Shown here one piece after another: positions 1 to 8,871 of a stretch of DNA of 64,000 nucleotides (the first letter of the stretch is position 1; every line of letters begins with the position of its first letter). A model generated the notes under the pieces. It had not been told where the DNA came from and did not search any database. It was given only the letters and a program-made list of their open reading frames with translations. This DNA is from Mesorhizobium sp. 113-3-3 (GTDB lineage: Bacteria > Pseudomonadota > Alphaproteobacteria > Rhizobiales > Rhizobiaceae): assembly GCF_016756495.1 (NCBI RefSeq), contig NZ_AP023243.1:620001-684000 (forward strand), written 5' to 3'. The position numbers and the translations under genes were made by a program.

Positions 1-619
1 GCTGGAACAGATAGGTCAGGGTTCGCTGGATGATGTCGAGCGAGGCGGCGTCGAGGACCGGCGAAAAGTCAGGCGACGACAAGAGTTCGTATTCGTCGGT
101 CCTGGCCAGGAGGTCGACCAGTTCGAGGAACAGGCAGAGGCGGGCGAGCCCGTGCACGCTTCCCATCCGCTCCATAAGTGCGGCGCCCTCCAGTGCGGTG
201 CGGCCGTGAAAGACCATGCCGCGCAGCGACCGCTCGAGGAACGGCTCCAGTTCGCGCAGTTCCGGCAACAGGCCCGCCGAGCCACGCAGCCTCTGCGCAT
301 CGAATTGCAGAACGATGTCGCGGCCTTCGATCAGCTCGCCCGGCTGCACCGCGGTCACCCAGTCATGCGGCAGGCCGCCGCCGACGATGGTCAGATAGCC
401 CGGCCCGAATTCGCCGATGTGATCGCCGACCAGAACCACGCCGGAGGATTTCCGCAGCAGATGGATTTCGTATTCCGGGTGGAAGTTCCAGACATTGCGC
501 TCCCAGGGATAGTCGTCCAGCCGCCACAGGAAGCTGTCGCTGGCCTCGGTGACGATATGTTCGAAGGCCGGCGCCGTGCGCGGAATCGCGGCCGTGTTTT
601 TTCGCTGTCTGAACGCCAT
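1..619 (-). CDS. AraC-family transcriptional regulator, cupin sensor part (3' end off the window)
   Basis: The open frame runs from ATG at 619 to the left edge, giving at least 206 residues with no stop. The start is supported by a GGGAGGA Shine-Dalgarno 7 nt upstream. The product begins MAFRQRKNTAA and carries the AraC-type cupin sensor pattern: NFHPEYEIHLL near residue 46, then GDHIGEFGPGYLTIVGGGLPH near 66-86. The helical linker follows. The C-terminal double helix-turn-helix would lie beyond position 1, so DNA binding is inferred from family architecture. It is divergent from the MATE exporter at 874, which may be a target. The ligand is unknown. Confidence 0.75.
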   Translation of the reverse strand, partial: MAFRQRKNTAAIPRTAPAFEHIVTEASDSFLWRLDDYPWERNVWNFHPEYEIHLLRKSSGVVLVGDHIGEFGPGYLTIVGGGLPHDWVTAVQPGELIEGRDIVLQFDAQRLRGSAGLLPELRELEPFLERSLRGMVFHGRTALEGAALMERMGSVHGLARLCLFLELVDLLARTDEYELLSSPDFSPVLDAASLDIIQRTLTYLFQ

Positions 620-873
620 CCATTCCTCCCGGCGGGTTCGCTGGCTGCCGGCCCTCCAAGGCAATCCGTAACAGCCAGCAGCCTGCAAGGGAACGAGGCA
701 ACGGCGACCCCGGAACGGCGCTGGCTCAATCGGTGCCCGCTCCTCCTCCCTTGCCTTCATGTCCCATTTCGTTCAATAGACGGCGCAAACGCCGCGAAAC
801 CGAAGGTTTTGCCGTTTGTCATGCGGCTTCCGGCTTTTTTTGCCGACGTGCCGCGCCTGGAAAGAGCGGAACA

Positions 874-2277
874 ATGTCTGCGATCGAAGCCGGCGCTCGC
901 GCGCCGGAAAATCTTTGGCGTCAGGAAATCAGGGCGACGCTGGCGCTGGCCTGGCCGATGGTGCTGACCAATCTCGGCCAGACCGCGATGACGGCCACCG
1001 ACGTGATGATGATGGGCAGGCTCGGGCCGGACACGCTGGCCAGCGGCGCGCTTGGTGCCAACCTCTATTTCATGCCGCTGATCTTCGGCCTCGGCCTGAT
1101 GCTGGCGACCTCGCCGATGATCGCGACCGAGCTTGGCCGCCGCCGCCATTCGGTGCGCGATCTGCGTCGCACCGTGCGCCAGGGCCTGTGGCTGGCGATC
1201 CTCATCTCGATCCCGATCTGGATCGTGCTTTGGCATGGTGAGGCGATTCTGCTGGCCATGGGCCAGGAGCCCGCGCTGGCACACCAGGCCGGCATCTACC
1301 TGCGCTGGCTGGAATGGGCGGTGCTGCCCTTCTACGGCTATATCGTGCTGCGCTCGTTCATCTCGGCGCTGGAGCGGCCGGGCTGGGCACTGATCATCGT
1401 CTTCGTCGCCGTCGCCTGCAACGCCGTCTTCAACTGGGTATTCATGTTCGGCAATCTCGGCTTTCCGGCCATGGGCATTGCCGGCTCGGGCCTCGCCACC
1501 TCGCTGTCCAGCACGCTGATGTTCATCGGCATGGCCGCAGTGGTGATGCTGGAGAAGACGTTCCGGCGCTACCGCCTGTTCGGCCGCTTCTGGCGGTCCG
1601 ACTGGCCGCGCTTCAAGGGACTGCTGCGCCTCGGCCTGCCGATCGCCGGCATCCTCGCCTTCGAGGTGACGATCTTCAACGCGGCGGCGCTGCTGATGGG
1701 CCTGATCGACGCGGATTCGCTGGCCGCGCATGCCATCGCCATCCAGATCGCCTCGATCTCCTTCATGGTGCCGCTCGGCCTCAACCAGGCGGTGACGGTG
1801 CGCGTCGGGCTTGCGCATGGCGCCGGCAATCCGGAAGGCGTGTCGCGCGCCGGCTGGACCGCCTTCGTCATCGGCGTCTCGTTCATGGCGCTGATGGGGC
1901 TGGTGATGGTGCTGTGGCCGCATCTGCTGATCAGCGCCTTCATTGATCTCGCCAACCCGGCCAACGCCAGGGTGATCGGGCTTGCCGTCTCGTTCCTGGT
2001 GTTTGCAGCCCTTTTCCAGGTCTTCGACGGCGCGCAGGCGGTCGCCGCCGGCATGCTGCGCGGCCTGCACGACACCAAGGTGCCGATGATCTATGCCGCG
2101 ATCGGCTATTGGGGCGTCGGCCTGCCACTCGGCGTGCTGCTCGCCTTCCATTTCGGCTTCCACGGCGTCGGCATCTGGATCGGCCTGTCGACGGGGCTGG
2201 CCGTGGTGGCGGCGCTGCTCCTGACGCGCTGGCTGCGCCGCGACCGGATCGTGCCGTCAGGCGCGTTCGGACATTGA
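874..2277 (+). CDS. MATE-family multidrug/toxic compound exporter
   Basis: A 467-residue inner-membrane protein with about 12 hydrophobic helices. It reads LALAWPMVLTNLGQTAM at the N-terminus and shows the two-fold MATE layout, with the second half starting near LPIAGILAFEVTIFNAAALL. The length fits NorM-type cation-coupled exporters (about 450-470 aa). The open frame extends upstream to 733, but the ATG at 874 (MSAIEAGARAPENLW) leaves a normal short cytoplasmic N-terminus. The 254-bp gap to the divergent AraC gene presumably holds both promoters. Substrate cannot be told from sequence. Confidence 0.9.
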   Translation: MSAIEAGARAPENLWRQEIRATLALAWPMVLTNLGQTAMTATDVMMMGRLGPDTLASGALGANLYFMPLIFGLGLMLATSPMIATELGRRRHSVRDLRRTVRQGLWLAILISIPIWIVLWHGEAILLAMGQEPALAHQAGIYLRWLEWAVLPFYGYIVLRSFISALERPGWALIIVFVAVACNAVFNWVFMFGNLGFPAMGIAGSGLATSLSSTLMFIGMAAVVMLEKTFRRYRLFGRFWRSDWPRFKGLLRLGLPIAGILAFEVTIFNAAALLMGLIDADSLAAHAIAIQIASISFMVPLGLNQAVTVRVGLAHGAGNPEGVSRAGWTAFVIGVSFMALMGLVMVLWPHLLISAFIDLANPANARVIGLAVSFLVFAALFQVFDGAQAVAAGMLRGLHDTKVPMIYAAIGYWGVGLPLGVLLAFHFGFHGVGIWIGLSTGLAVVAALLLTRWLRRDRIVPSGAFGH

Positions 2278-2347
2278 ACCGGACGGGTGCCAAGGCGGCT
2301 GGCGGCCAACGCTCCCCCGAAATGCCTTTGCGCCGCGATGGATGCGG

Positions 2348-2929
2348 TCAGAATGTCGGCGGCGTGTTGACCCAGAGGATACGGGCGGTGATCGAACCGA
2401 CATTGCGGTAGCCATGGCCGAGTTCGGAGTTGAAATAGAACGCGTCGCCCGCCTCGAGCGCCACCACGTTCGACTCGACCAGCAACTCGACGGAACCTTC
2501 GAGCATGTAGCCGAATTCCTGTCCCTTATGGCTGATCAACTCGGGGCTGCCGCCACCGGCCTCGATCACATGGACGTTGATCTGCAGCAGATATTCCGGA
2601 CCGGATGGTACCAGTTGCTCGAGCACGACATGGTTGCCCGAACGCCGATGTCCCGTCTCCATGTGCGGACGCTCGTTTTTCCGCAACACGAACACTTCCG
2701 AGGCATTGTGCTGCAGTGTGCCGAACATCGCGTTCATGTTGATGCCCAGCGCCTGCACAAGCCGGTGCAGGGCCGCCATCGAGGGCGTCGCCAGGTCGTT
2801 CTCAATCTTCGACAGATAACCTTCCGTCAGGCCGATGCGGGCGCCGAGTTCCTCCAGACTGAGGCCAAGCACCTGTCTGGCGTGGCGCAGCTTGACGCCG
2901 ATCCTCGGGGTTTCGTTTCGGTCGCGCAT
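2348..2929 (-). CDS. XRE-family regulator with C-terminal cupin domain
   Basis: 193 residues. Residues about 8-66 form a Cro/CI-type helix-turn-helix (KLRHARQVLGLSLEELGARI followed by GLTEGYLSKIEND). Residues about 110-190 form a cupin_2 barrel (SHKGQEFGYMLEGSVELLV, then LEAGDAFYFNSELGHGYRNVG). This layout matches PuuR/SutR-type regulators that sense small amines, amino acids or their breakdown products. It is the last gene of the minus-strand operon that starts with the Liv-type transporter; only 1 nt separates it from the PLP enzyme stop. It probably controls that operon by sensing the substrate or an intermediate. Confidence 0.85.
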   Translation of the reverse strand: MRDRNETPRIGVKLRHARQVLGLSLEELGARIGLTEGYLSKIENDLATPSMAALHRLVQALGINMNAMFGTLQHNASEVFVLRKNERPHMETGHRRSGNHVVLEQLVPSGPEYLLQINVHVIEAGGGSPELISHKGQEFGYMLEGSVELLVESNVVALEAGDAFYFNSELGHGYRNVGSITARILWVNTPPTF

Positions 2930-2930
2930 G

Positions 2931-4187
2931 TCAAGTCCGCATCTTTATCCAGTCCGCCAGCTTCGCCAACAGGAAATCGACTTCCGCCTCGGTGTTATAG
3001 TGGGCGAGCCCGATGCGCACGACGCCGTTCCGGTCCGCGAGCCCCAGGCGCCTGATCGGCTCCAAACCGTAATTATGGCCGTGCCAAAGATAGATGCCTT
3101 CCTTTGCCATCGCCTTTGCGATGTCGGCGGGGTCGGTCCCTTCGACGGTGATCGACACGGTCGGCACCCGGCGCGCCTGCGCCGCCACATCGGTTATACC
3201 CTGAATGACGACGCCATCGATTCTGGACAGTCCGGCAATCAGCCGCGCCGTCAGGACGCGCTCATAACGATCGGCGACCTCAATGCCGGCGACGATGCGC
3301 TCACGCCGCGTCGCCTGCGGGTGGATATTGCCAAAGGACTGTCCGAGCCAGGCATAGTGCTCGACCGCGCCAAGCACCCCGGCAAGCGCCTCGCGGCTGG
3401 TCGTCCCCGTCTCGAATTTCCCAGGAGGCGTGTTCGAAGCCGCACGCACCTTATAGGCGGTCAGCGCCTGCAGCAGATCGAACCGGCCCCATAACACGCC
3501 GTGATGCGGTCCAAAAAATTTGTAGGCCGAGCAAACCAGGAAGTCACAGCCAATCTCCTGGACGTCGATCACCCCATGCGGCGCGAACTGCACCGCATCG
3601 ACATAGCTTAGCGCCCCGACCGCGCGTGCGCGCTGCGCGATCCGCTTCACGTCGTTGATCGTGCCGGTAACGTTGCTGGCATAGCCGACGGCGACCAGCC
3701 TGACCTTCCCGTCGACAGTCGCCTCCAGCGTCGACAAGTCGAGTTCGAAGGTTTTTGGGTCAAGATCGATCCAGCGCACTTCAAGCCCGCGGTCCTGCGC
3801 CAGCATCAGCCAGGGCGCGACGTTGGCATCATGATCCATACGCGTCAACACGATGGCGTCGCCGGCGTTCAGATCGCGGCCGATGGCGCGCGACACGGCG
3901 AAAGTCAGAGTCGTCATATTTTGGCCGAACACCACCTCACGCCGGTCGGCGGCGTTGAAGAAATCGGCCATCGCCTGATGCGCGTCGTCGACCATGGACT
4001 GGGCCGCGAGCGAGGTTTCGAAATAGCCGCCAAGATTGGCGTTGGTCTCGATCATGGCACGCGTCATACGTTCTATCGATCGGCCCGCCATCTGGGTCCC
4101 CGCGGGATTGTCGAAGAAAATCCGCTTCGTCGGTGCGGCATCGCTCGCCATCGCCGGAAAAGCATCGCGGACTGTGTTTATATCCAT
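2931..4187 (-). CDS. Class V PLP-dependent enzyme, cysteine-desulfurase-like but lacking the catalytic Cys
   Basis: 418 residues of fold-type I aminotransferase class V. The Schiff-base lysine is K223 in SAYKFFGPHHG, the cofactor-ring aspartate is D197 in YVDAVQ, and H119 sits in RMDHDANV. Database names for this family are cysteine desulfurase-like. In true desulfurases the persulfide Cys sits on a late loop; here the corresponding stretch (about 366-374) reads LWHGHNYG with no Cys. Desulfurase activity is therefore unlikely. A transaminase, lyase or kynureninase-like reaction is more plausible, but the substrate is unknown. It is 71 nt downstream of the cyclase-family gene in the Liv operon, so it may process the imported compound. 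Confidence 0.75.
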   Translation of the reverse strand: MDINTVRDAFPAMASDAAPTKRIFFDNPAGTQMAGRSIERMTRAMIETNANLGGYFETSLAAQSMVDDAHQAMADFFNAADRREVVFGQNMTTLTFAVSRAIGRDLNAGDAIVLTRMDHDANVAPWLMLAQDRGLEVRWIDLDPKTFELDLSTLEATVDGKVRLVAVGYASNVTGTINDVKRIAQRARAVGALSYVDAVQFAPHGVIDVQEIGCDFLVCSAYKFFGPHHGVLWGRFDLLQALTAYKVRAASNTPPGKFETGTTSREALAGVLGAVEHYAWLGQSFGNIHPQATRRERIVAGIEVADRYERVLTARLIAGLSRIDGVVIQGITDVAAQARRVPTVSITVEGTDPADIAKAMAKEGIYLWHGHNYGLEPIRRLGLADRNGVVRIGLAHYNTEAEVDFLLAKLADWIKMRT

Positions 4188-4258
4188 GTCTGAATTTCCG
4201 TGTCCTGATGATCGTTGCGCGGCGGTCCCAAGGCCGCCGCCAGCCGCGGTTCAGGCGT

Positions 4259-5023
4259 TCAGCCGGCCGCTTCGTGGATGGCGACGGCGCGAGCCGGGAA
4301 GCCGGATCCGGCCATCGGCTTCGGCCAGGTTGCCATTAACAACGCGCCGGCCTCTGGCACCTTGTCGAGATTGGCCAAGAGCTCGATCTGCCAGCAGTCG
4401 CGGGACAGCACATAATACTCCAGACTTGCATCGCCTGCCGACGTGGCGAGGCCGGGGTCGGTGTCCATGCCCTCGTGCCCGATGGCGGTGACACCGCGGC
4501 GTTCCAAAAGTTCCTCCAGCACCGGCTTCGACCAGCCCGGCGCATGCGAGATACCGTCGGCCGACTTGTTCTGAAACTTCTCGGGGTCCGGCCAGCGCGG
4601 CCACCACCCGGTGCGAAGCGCGACAAAACACTTTTCCGGGATCCGGCCGTTCCTGGCCTCCCAGGCGGAAATATCGTCCAGCGTCGGCGTCGCGTCGGGA
4701 TCGGCGGCGACCCTGTCGCTGATGTCGAGGATGACCAGCGGCAGAAGCATCTCCGACACCGGCAGTTGGTCGATCGAGCGGCCGCCGTCGATAAAGTGCA
4801 CCGGCGGGTCGACATGCGTGCCCCATTGCCCGACGAAGGCGTAGTGGTGGACCTGGAAGGCGTCGCCCTTCGAATAATCGAGCAAGGCGCTGCGCTGCTC
4901 ATCCGGAAAGGCCGGGAAATGCGGCTGGCCCGGACGAAAGCCATGTGTCAGGTCGGTGAAGGTCGCGGCTGACAGCCGCGACCGGTAGATGTCCCAAAGC
5001 GAACCCGGAATCGACAAGATCAC
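4259..5023 (-). CDS. Cyclase-family metal hydrolase (kynurenine formamidase fold)
   Basis: 254 residues of the PF04199 cyclase family, which includes bacterial kynurenine formamidase and isatin hydrolase. The metal-binding signature GTHVDPPVHF (residues 68-77, with H70, D72 and H76) is intact, and a second conserved segment GHEGMDTDPG lies near residue 185. The start is GTG at 5023, overlapping the upstream binding-protein stop by 4 nt (GTGA), so translation is coupled. In an operon with an ABC importer and a PLP enzyme, it probably opens a ring amide or hydrolyses an N-acyl group on the imported substrate. The substrate is not identifiable from sequence. Confidence 0.8.
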   Translation of the reverse strand: MILSIPGSLWDIYRSRLSAATFTDLTHGFRPGQPHFPAFPDEQRSALLDYSKGDAFQVHHYAFVGQWGTHVDPPVHFIDGGRSIDQLPVSEMLLPLVILDISDRVAADPDATPTLDDISAWEARNGRIPEKCFVALRTGWWPRWPDPEKFQNKSADGISHAPGWSKPVLEELLERRGVTAIGHEGMDTDPGLATSAGDASLEYYVLSRDCWQIELLANLDKVPEAGALLMATWPKPMAGSGFPARAVAIHEAAG

Positions 5024-6198
5024 GGCTCCGCGACGAAGGTCGGCGCCGCTTCGCTTGCCAGAACAAGCTTGCCGTCCTTGACACCAATGACCGATACCGA
5101 CTTGTCCGGCACCGAAATGCCCGGACGGTAGGTGATCGTGCCGGTCACGCCATCGAGCCCGGACGTGGCGGCAAGCGCGTCGCGGATCTTGGCCGGATCC
5201 GGCGCGCCGGCGCGCTTGATCGCATCGGCCATCAGCTTGACCGAGTCGTAGCCGAGCGCCGCGAAGGCGTTCTCCGGGGCATTGCCGACCGACTTGGTGT
5301 AGGCGTCGATGAAGGCCTGCACTTTCGGGGCGGCGCCCTCACCGATATAGGCGTGGGTTGTGAAGTAGGTATCCTTGGCCGCGTCGCCGCCGACCTGGAT
5401 CAGCAACGGCGTGTCGTAGCCGTCGCCGCCGACCACCGGCAGATTGATGCCGGCCTGGCGCATCTGCTTCAGGATCAGGCCGATTTCCTCGGCATTCGAC
5501 GAGGCATAGACGAAGTCAGGCTGAGGCGACAGCGCCTTCAGCTTGGCAATCTGAGCGGTAAAAGTCTTGTCGCCGATCTTGTAGGTGTCGCGCTCCAAAA
5601 TCTTACCCCCGCCATGCTCGTAGGCGGCGACGAAGTAGTCCGACAGCAGCGTTGTGTACTCGGTGCCGATGTCGGTCAGTAGGTAGGCGGTCTTGCCGTT
5701 CAGCTTGTTCAGCGCAAACTCCGCGCCAACCGCGGCCTGAACGTTGTCGCCGAAAGCGGCGAGGAAGATCTCGTTGCCGAGCTGGCCCGGCAATTTCGGA
5801 GAGGTCGCGCCGGGCGTGATGAATGGTATCTGCGCCTTCTGGACCTGCGGTCCGATGGCCAGCACCGAGTCGGAATCGGCGAAGCCGATGATGCCGACGA
5901 CCTTGTCGCTGTCGATCAACTGGCTAGCGACGGTCGAGATCGTCGTCGAATCGCTCTTGGAGTCGTAGATCACCAGTTCTATCTGCTGGCCGAGCACGCC
6001 GCCGGCGGCGTTGATTTCGCTCGCTGCCAGTTTGGCGCCGTTCAGCATGGGACCATCGAGCGAGGCCTGGATGCCGGTCAGGTTTGCCGGATAGCCGATC
6101 TTGATCGTGTCGGCAGCAAGTGCCGTGCTGGCCGAGGCGAGCGCGAAGAATGCGCCCAGTCCCAGGCCGATGGTGCCGCGTCGAGTGAGTTTGATCAT
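5020..6198 (-). CDS. Branched-chain-type ABC transporter periplasmic binding protein
   Basis: 392 residues of the LivK/Leu-Ile-Val-binding (peripla_BP_6) family. A Sec signal peptide (residues 1-28, ending STALAA-DTIKIG) is followed by the standard opening IKIGYPANLTG and the hinge region AGGVLGQQIELVIYDSKSD. The start ATG at 6198 overlaps the LivM stop by 4 nt. It is the fifth gene of a complete five-component importer, encoded here after the permeases and ATPases. Family members bind many ligands (amino acids, amides, aromatics), so the name does not prove a leucine ligand; the adjacent hydrolase and PLP enzyme suggest a catabolic substrate. Confidence 0.9.
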   Translation of the reverse strand: MIKLTRRGTIGLGLGAFFALASASTALAADTIKIGYPANLTGIQASLDGPMLNGAKLAASEINAAGGVLGQQIELVIYDSKSDSTTISTVASQLIDSDKVVGIIGFADSDSVLAIGPQVQKAQIPFITPGATSPKLPGQLGNEIFLAAFGDNVQAAVGAEFALNKLNGKTAYLLTDIGTEYTTLLSDYFVAAYEHGGGKILERDTYKIGDKTFTAQIAKLKALSPQPDFVYASSNAEEIGLILKQMRQAGINLPVVGGDGYDTPLLIQVGGDAAKDTYFTTHAYIGEGAAPKVQAFIDAYTKSVGNAPENAFAALGYDSVKLMADAIKRAGAPDPAKIRDALAATSGLDGVTGTITYRPGISVPDKSVSVIGVKDGKLVLASEAAPTFVAEP

Positions 6199-7244
6199 CG
6201 TTTTCGTTCCTCTGTCTGGTTCACCGTTGCCGATCCTTGGGTTAACCCGAACGTGAGCTCCCGGTCCCCCATGATCCCCTTCGGCCGGAAGATCATCACT
6301 AGAATGAAGATGAAGCCGAGTACGATCTGGCTGGCGCCAAACAGGGCCGGCACCGCGAAATCGCCGATCGTTAAGCCGCGTTCGACCGTGCGCAGGACCT
6401 CCGACAACAGCGAAACGCAGACGACGCCAACCACAGCGCCGGTCAGCGAGCCCATGCCGCCCAGCACCAACATGGTGATCAGGCTCATCGTCAACGCGAA
6501 GTAAAAGGTGTTTGGCGAAAACGAGCCGAGATAATGCGCGTAGAGCGACCCGCCGACCCCTGAGAAGAACGCGCCGGTGACGAAGGCAATCAGTCTGGTC
6601 CGCAGCACGCCGATTCCGACAGCGCTGGCTGCGATGGTGTCGTCGCGCACCGCCTTCATGGCGCGCCCAAAAGGCGAGTAAACCAGGCGCGCCAGCACGA
6701 ACAGCGTGATGGCGAGCCAGCCCATCACCCAGGGCAGCGTCGTCTCCAGCGGCACACCGGTGAACGTGCGGGCGCCTCGGGTGAAATCCGACGCATTGAT
6801 CAGCACCACGTTGACGATGATCAGGAATCCCATCGTCGCCACCGAAACGAAATAGCCTGACAGGCGCATCAAGGGATAACCGACGACCACCGCAAGCAGC
6901 GCCGTCAAAAGACCCGCCACCAGCGTCGCCGGCAGGAAGGGAAGGCTGAAGGCATGCAGAAACGCAGGCAGATGCGGCAGCAACGCCATTTTTTGCTGCA
7001 CCGGGATCGACAGGATCCCGGAAATATACGCGCCGGCGCCAATGAATCCGACATGGCCGAGCGAAAACACGCCCGTAAAACCGTTGCTCAGCGACAGTGC
7101 CAGCACCAGGATCGCATTCAGCGCGATCAGCAGGATAATCCGGACGAAATAGTCGCTCAGCACATGCGGCGCACCGAAAGCGACGGCCGCACCCGCCACC
7201 AGGGCGACGAGGACGAGGAGTGTAATCCGCGCTTCCCGGCTCAC
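6195..7244 (-). CDS. Branched-chain-type ABC transporter permease LivM
   Basis: 349 residues starting at GTG 7244 (reading SREARITLLVLVALVAG after the first residue), overlapping the LivH stop by 4 nt. The open frame continues upstream to 8237 but that part is antisense-like shadow over livH. It has about 10 membrane helices and the LivM signatures NGFTGVFSLGHVGFIGAGAY and GRAMKAVRDDTIAASAVGI (the cytoplasmic loop contacting the ATPases). It pairs with the LivH-type permease in the membrane. Confidence 0.9.
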   Translation of the reverse strand: MSREARITLLVLVALVAGAAVAFGAPHVLSDYFVRIILLIALNAILVLALSLSNGFTGVFSLGHVGFIGAGAYISGILSIPVQQKMALLPHLPAFLHAFSLPFLPATLVAGLLTALLAVVVGYPLMRLSGYFVSVATMGFLIIVNVVLINASDFTRGARTFTGVPLETTLPWVMGWLAITLFVLARLVYSPFGRAMKAVRDDTIAASAVGIGVLRTRLIAFVTGAFFSGVGGSLYAHYLGSFSPNTFYFALTMSLITMLVLGGMGSLTGAVVGVVCVSLLSEVLRTVERGLTIGDFAVPALFGASQIVLGFIFILVMIFRPKGIMGDRELTFGLTQGSATVNQTEERKR

Positions 7245-8143
7245 AGCTTGATCTCCCGGTTTGGCTGGAGCAGTCCGCCCGGGCGAACCAGTAGAAAGGC
7301 GATCAGCACGGCGAAAACGATTGCATCGCGATAGGACGAGACGGCGCTCGGCAGGAATGCGACTATGAAGATCTCCAGCGCGCCCAATATGTAACCGCCG
7401 ACCAGGGCGCCCGCGATCGACCCGAAGCCGCCGATGATCGCCGCCACGAAAGCCTTCAGGAGCGGTGTGAAGCCCATCTGCGGCTGCACCACGCCGGCCT
7501 GAGCCGCCCACAGAATGCCGGCGAGGCCGGCATAGGCGGATGCGACGATGAAGGCGACGACGATCAGCCGGTTGACGTTCAGTCCGACAAGTTGTGCCGC
7601 CGACATGTCCTCCGCCGCGGCGCGCATGCCGAGCCCAGTCGTGGTGCGCGTGATGAACCAGCCGAGGAGCAGCAGCGACACAAAGGTCAGCGCGATGGTC
7701 AGGAGATTGATGCTTGTGAAGGTGATGGCGCCGTTCGACACTTCCCAGGAGGTGTTGAGAATATCGGGGAGTGGAAAATTGCGCGGCGAGGAGGTGAACA
7801 CCAGGATGCCGACGTTCTCGATGATGTAGGTGACGGCGAGGCTTGTCAGCAGTCGCGCGACGTCGGGTGCGTCGCGGATCGGACGATAGGCGATACGTTC
7901 GATGAGGAAGCCCGTGACGGCGGCCGCCGCGATGCCGCAGATCACGGCGACCGGGAACGGAACGCCGATTCCCGCCAGCAGCGCTACCCCGAATGCGCCC
8001 ACCATCATCACGTCGCCATGCGCGAAATTGGTCAGCTTGAGGACGCCGAAGACGATCGACAGACCGACCGCCGCGAGTGCGTAGAGGCTGCCGAGGCTCA
8101 CCGCGTTGACGATCTGCTGAAGGATAAAGTCCAGCTGGGTCAT
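7241..8143 (-). CDS. Branched-chain-type ABC transporter permease LivH
   Basis: 300 residues with about 8 membrane helices. The family signatures are present: ALAAVGLSIVFGVLKLTNFAHGD near the N-terminus, LGMRAAAEDMSAAQLVGLN in the EAA-like coupling loop, and AAIIGGFGSIAGALVGG near the C-terminus. The ATG at 8143 overlaps the preceding LivF stop by 4 nt and its own stop overlaps the LivM start by 4 nt, so stoichiometric coupled translation is likely. Confidence 0.92.
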   Translation of the reverse strand: MTQLDFILQQIVNAVSLGSLYALAAVGLSIVFGVLKLTNFAHGDVMMVGAFGVALLAGIGVPFPVAVICGIAAAAVTGFLIERIAYRPIRDAPDVARLLTSLAVTYIIENVGILVFTSSPRNFPLPDILNTSWEVSNGAITFTSINLLTIALTFVSLLLLGWFITRTTTGLGMRAAAEDMSAAQLVGLNVNRLIVVAFIVASAYAGLAGILWAAQAGVVQPQMGFTPLLKAFVAAIIGGFGSIAGALVGGYILGALEIFIVAFLPSAVSSYRDAIVFAVLIAFLLVRPGGLLQPNREIKL

Positions 8144-8871
8144 GTTGCCGCCCCAAGATATGCCTGCGCCACGCGCTCGCTGTCGCGCAGTTCCGCGGAC
8201 GGGCCCGACAGCGCCACCTGACCGGTGCGCAGCACATAGGCGCGGTCGGCGAGGTCCAGGGCGAGCGTGATGTTCTGTTCCACCAATAGCATCGTCATGC
8301 CCTGGCGCTTGAGTTCGGCAAGCGCGCTGAAGATGTGGCGCACCAGCAGCGGCGCAACGCCGAGCGAAGGCTCATCGAGCAGCAGCAGGCGCGGCGCCGC
8401 CATCAGCGCACGCGCCAGAGCAAGCTGCTGCTGTTCGCCGCCCGACAGCGTGCCGGCCAGCTGCTTCAGCCTTTGCTTGAGAATCGGGAACAGCATGAAC
8501 ATGCGCTCGCTGTCTCTGGCGATGGCCTCCTTGTCGGTGCGGGTGCAGGCGCCGAGCCGCAGATTGTCGGCCACCGTCAGTCCGCCGAAGAGGCGCCTGC
8601 CCTCCGGACTCTGCGCGATGCCCAGAGATACGATCTGCGACGGAGCGATACCTCCAATCGACTTGCCATCGAAGATGATCTTGCCGCCACGCGGCCGCGA
8701 CAGACCGGAAATGGTGCGCAAGGTCGTGCTCTTGCCGGCGCCGTTGGCTCCCACCAGTGCCACCACCTCGCCGGCACGGACGTCGAGCGAAATGCCCTTC
8801 AGCGCGCGCACCGCGCCGAAATTGACCTCGAGGTTCTCTACGCTGAGCAGGACAGGGTTAGGCGTGGCCAA
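8140..8871 (-). CDS. Branched-chain-type ABC transporter ATP-binding protein LivF
   Basis: 243 residues of a LivF-type ATPase. Walker A is GANGAGKST (about 39-47), the signature motif LSGGEQQQLALARAL lies near 140, and Walker B is LLLLDEPSLG. The start is a TTG at 8871 with a GGGAGG Shine-Dalgarno 6 nt upstream, overlapping the 3' end of the LivG gene by 14 nt in another frame; no ATG is available in this frame nearby. Pairs with the LivG ATPase. Confidence 0.9.
   Translation of the reverse strand: MATPNPVLLSVENLEVNFGAVRALKGISLDVRAGEVVALVGANGAGKSTTLRTISGLSRPRGGKIIFDGKSIGGIAPSQIVSLGIAQSPEGRRLFGGLTVADNLRLGACTRTDKEAIARDSERMFMLFPILKQRLKQLAGTLSGGEQQQLALARALMAAPRLLLLDEPSLGVAPLLVRHIFSALAELKRQGMTMLLVEQNITLALDLADRAYVLRTGQVALSGPSAELRDSERVAQAYLGAAT

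Noticed and set aside
757-2163. Long 468-codon open frame antisense to the MATE gene
   Set aside because: Composition (His/Gln/Arg/Asp-rich, no hydrophobic core) is the usual antisense shadow of a high-GC membrane-protein gene; the MATE frame explains the region.
2931-4187. Annotation as a true cysteine desulfurase
   Set aside because: The catalytic cysteine is absent and there are no Isc or Suf partner genes.
7245-8237. Extension of the LivM frame upstream to 8237
   Set aside because: That part lies over livH in another frame and has no membrane-protein character; GTG 7244 with GTGA coupling is the natural start.
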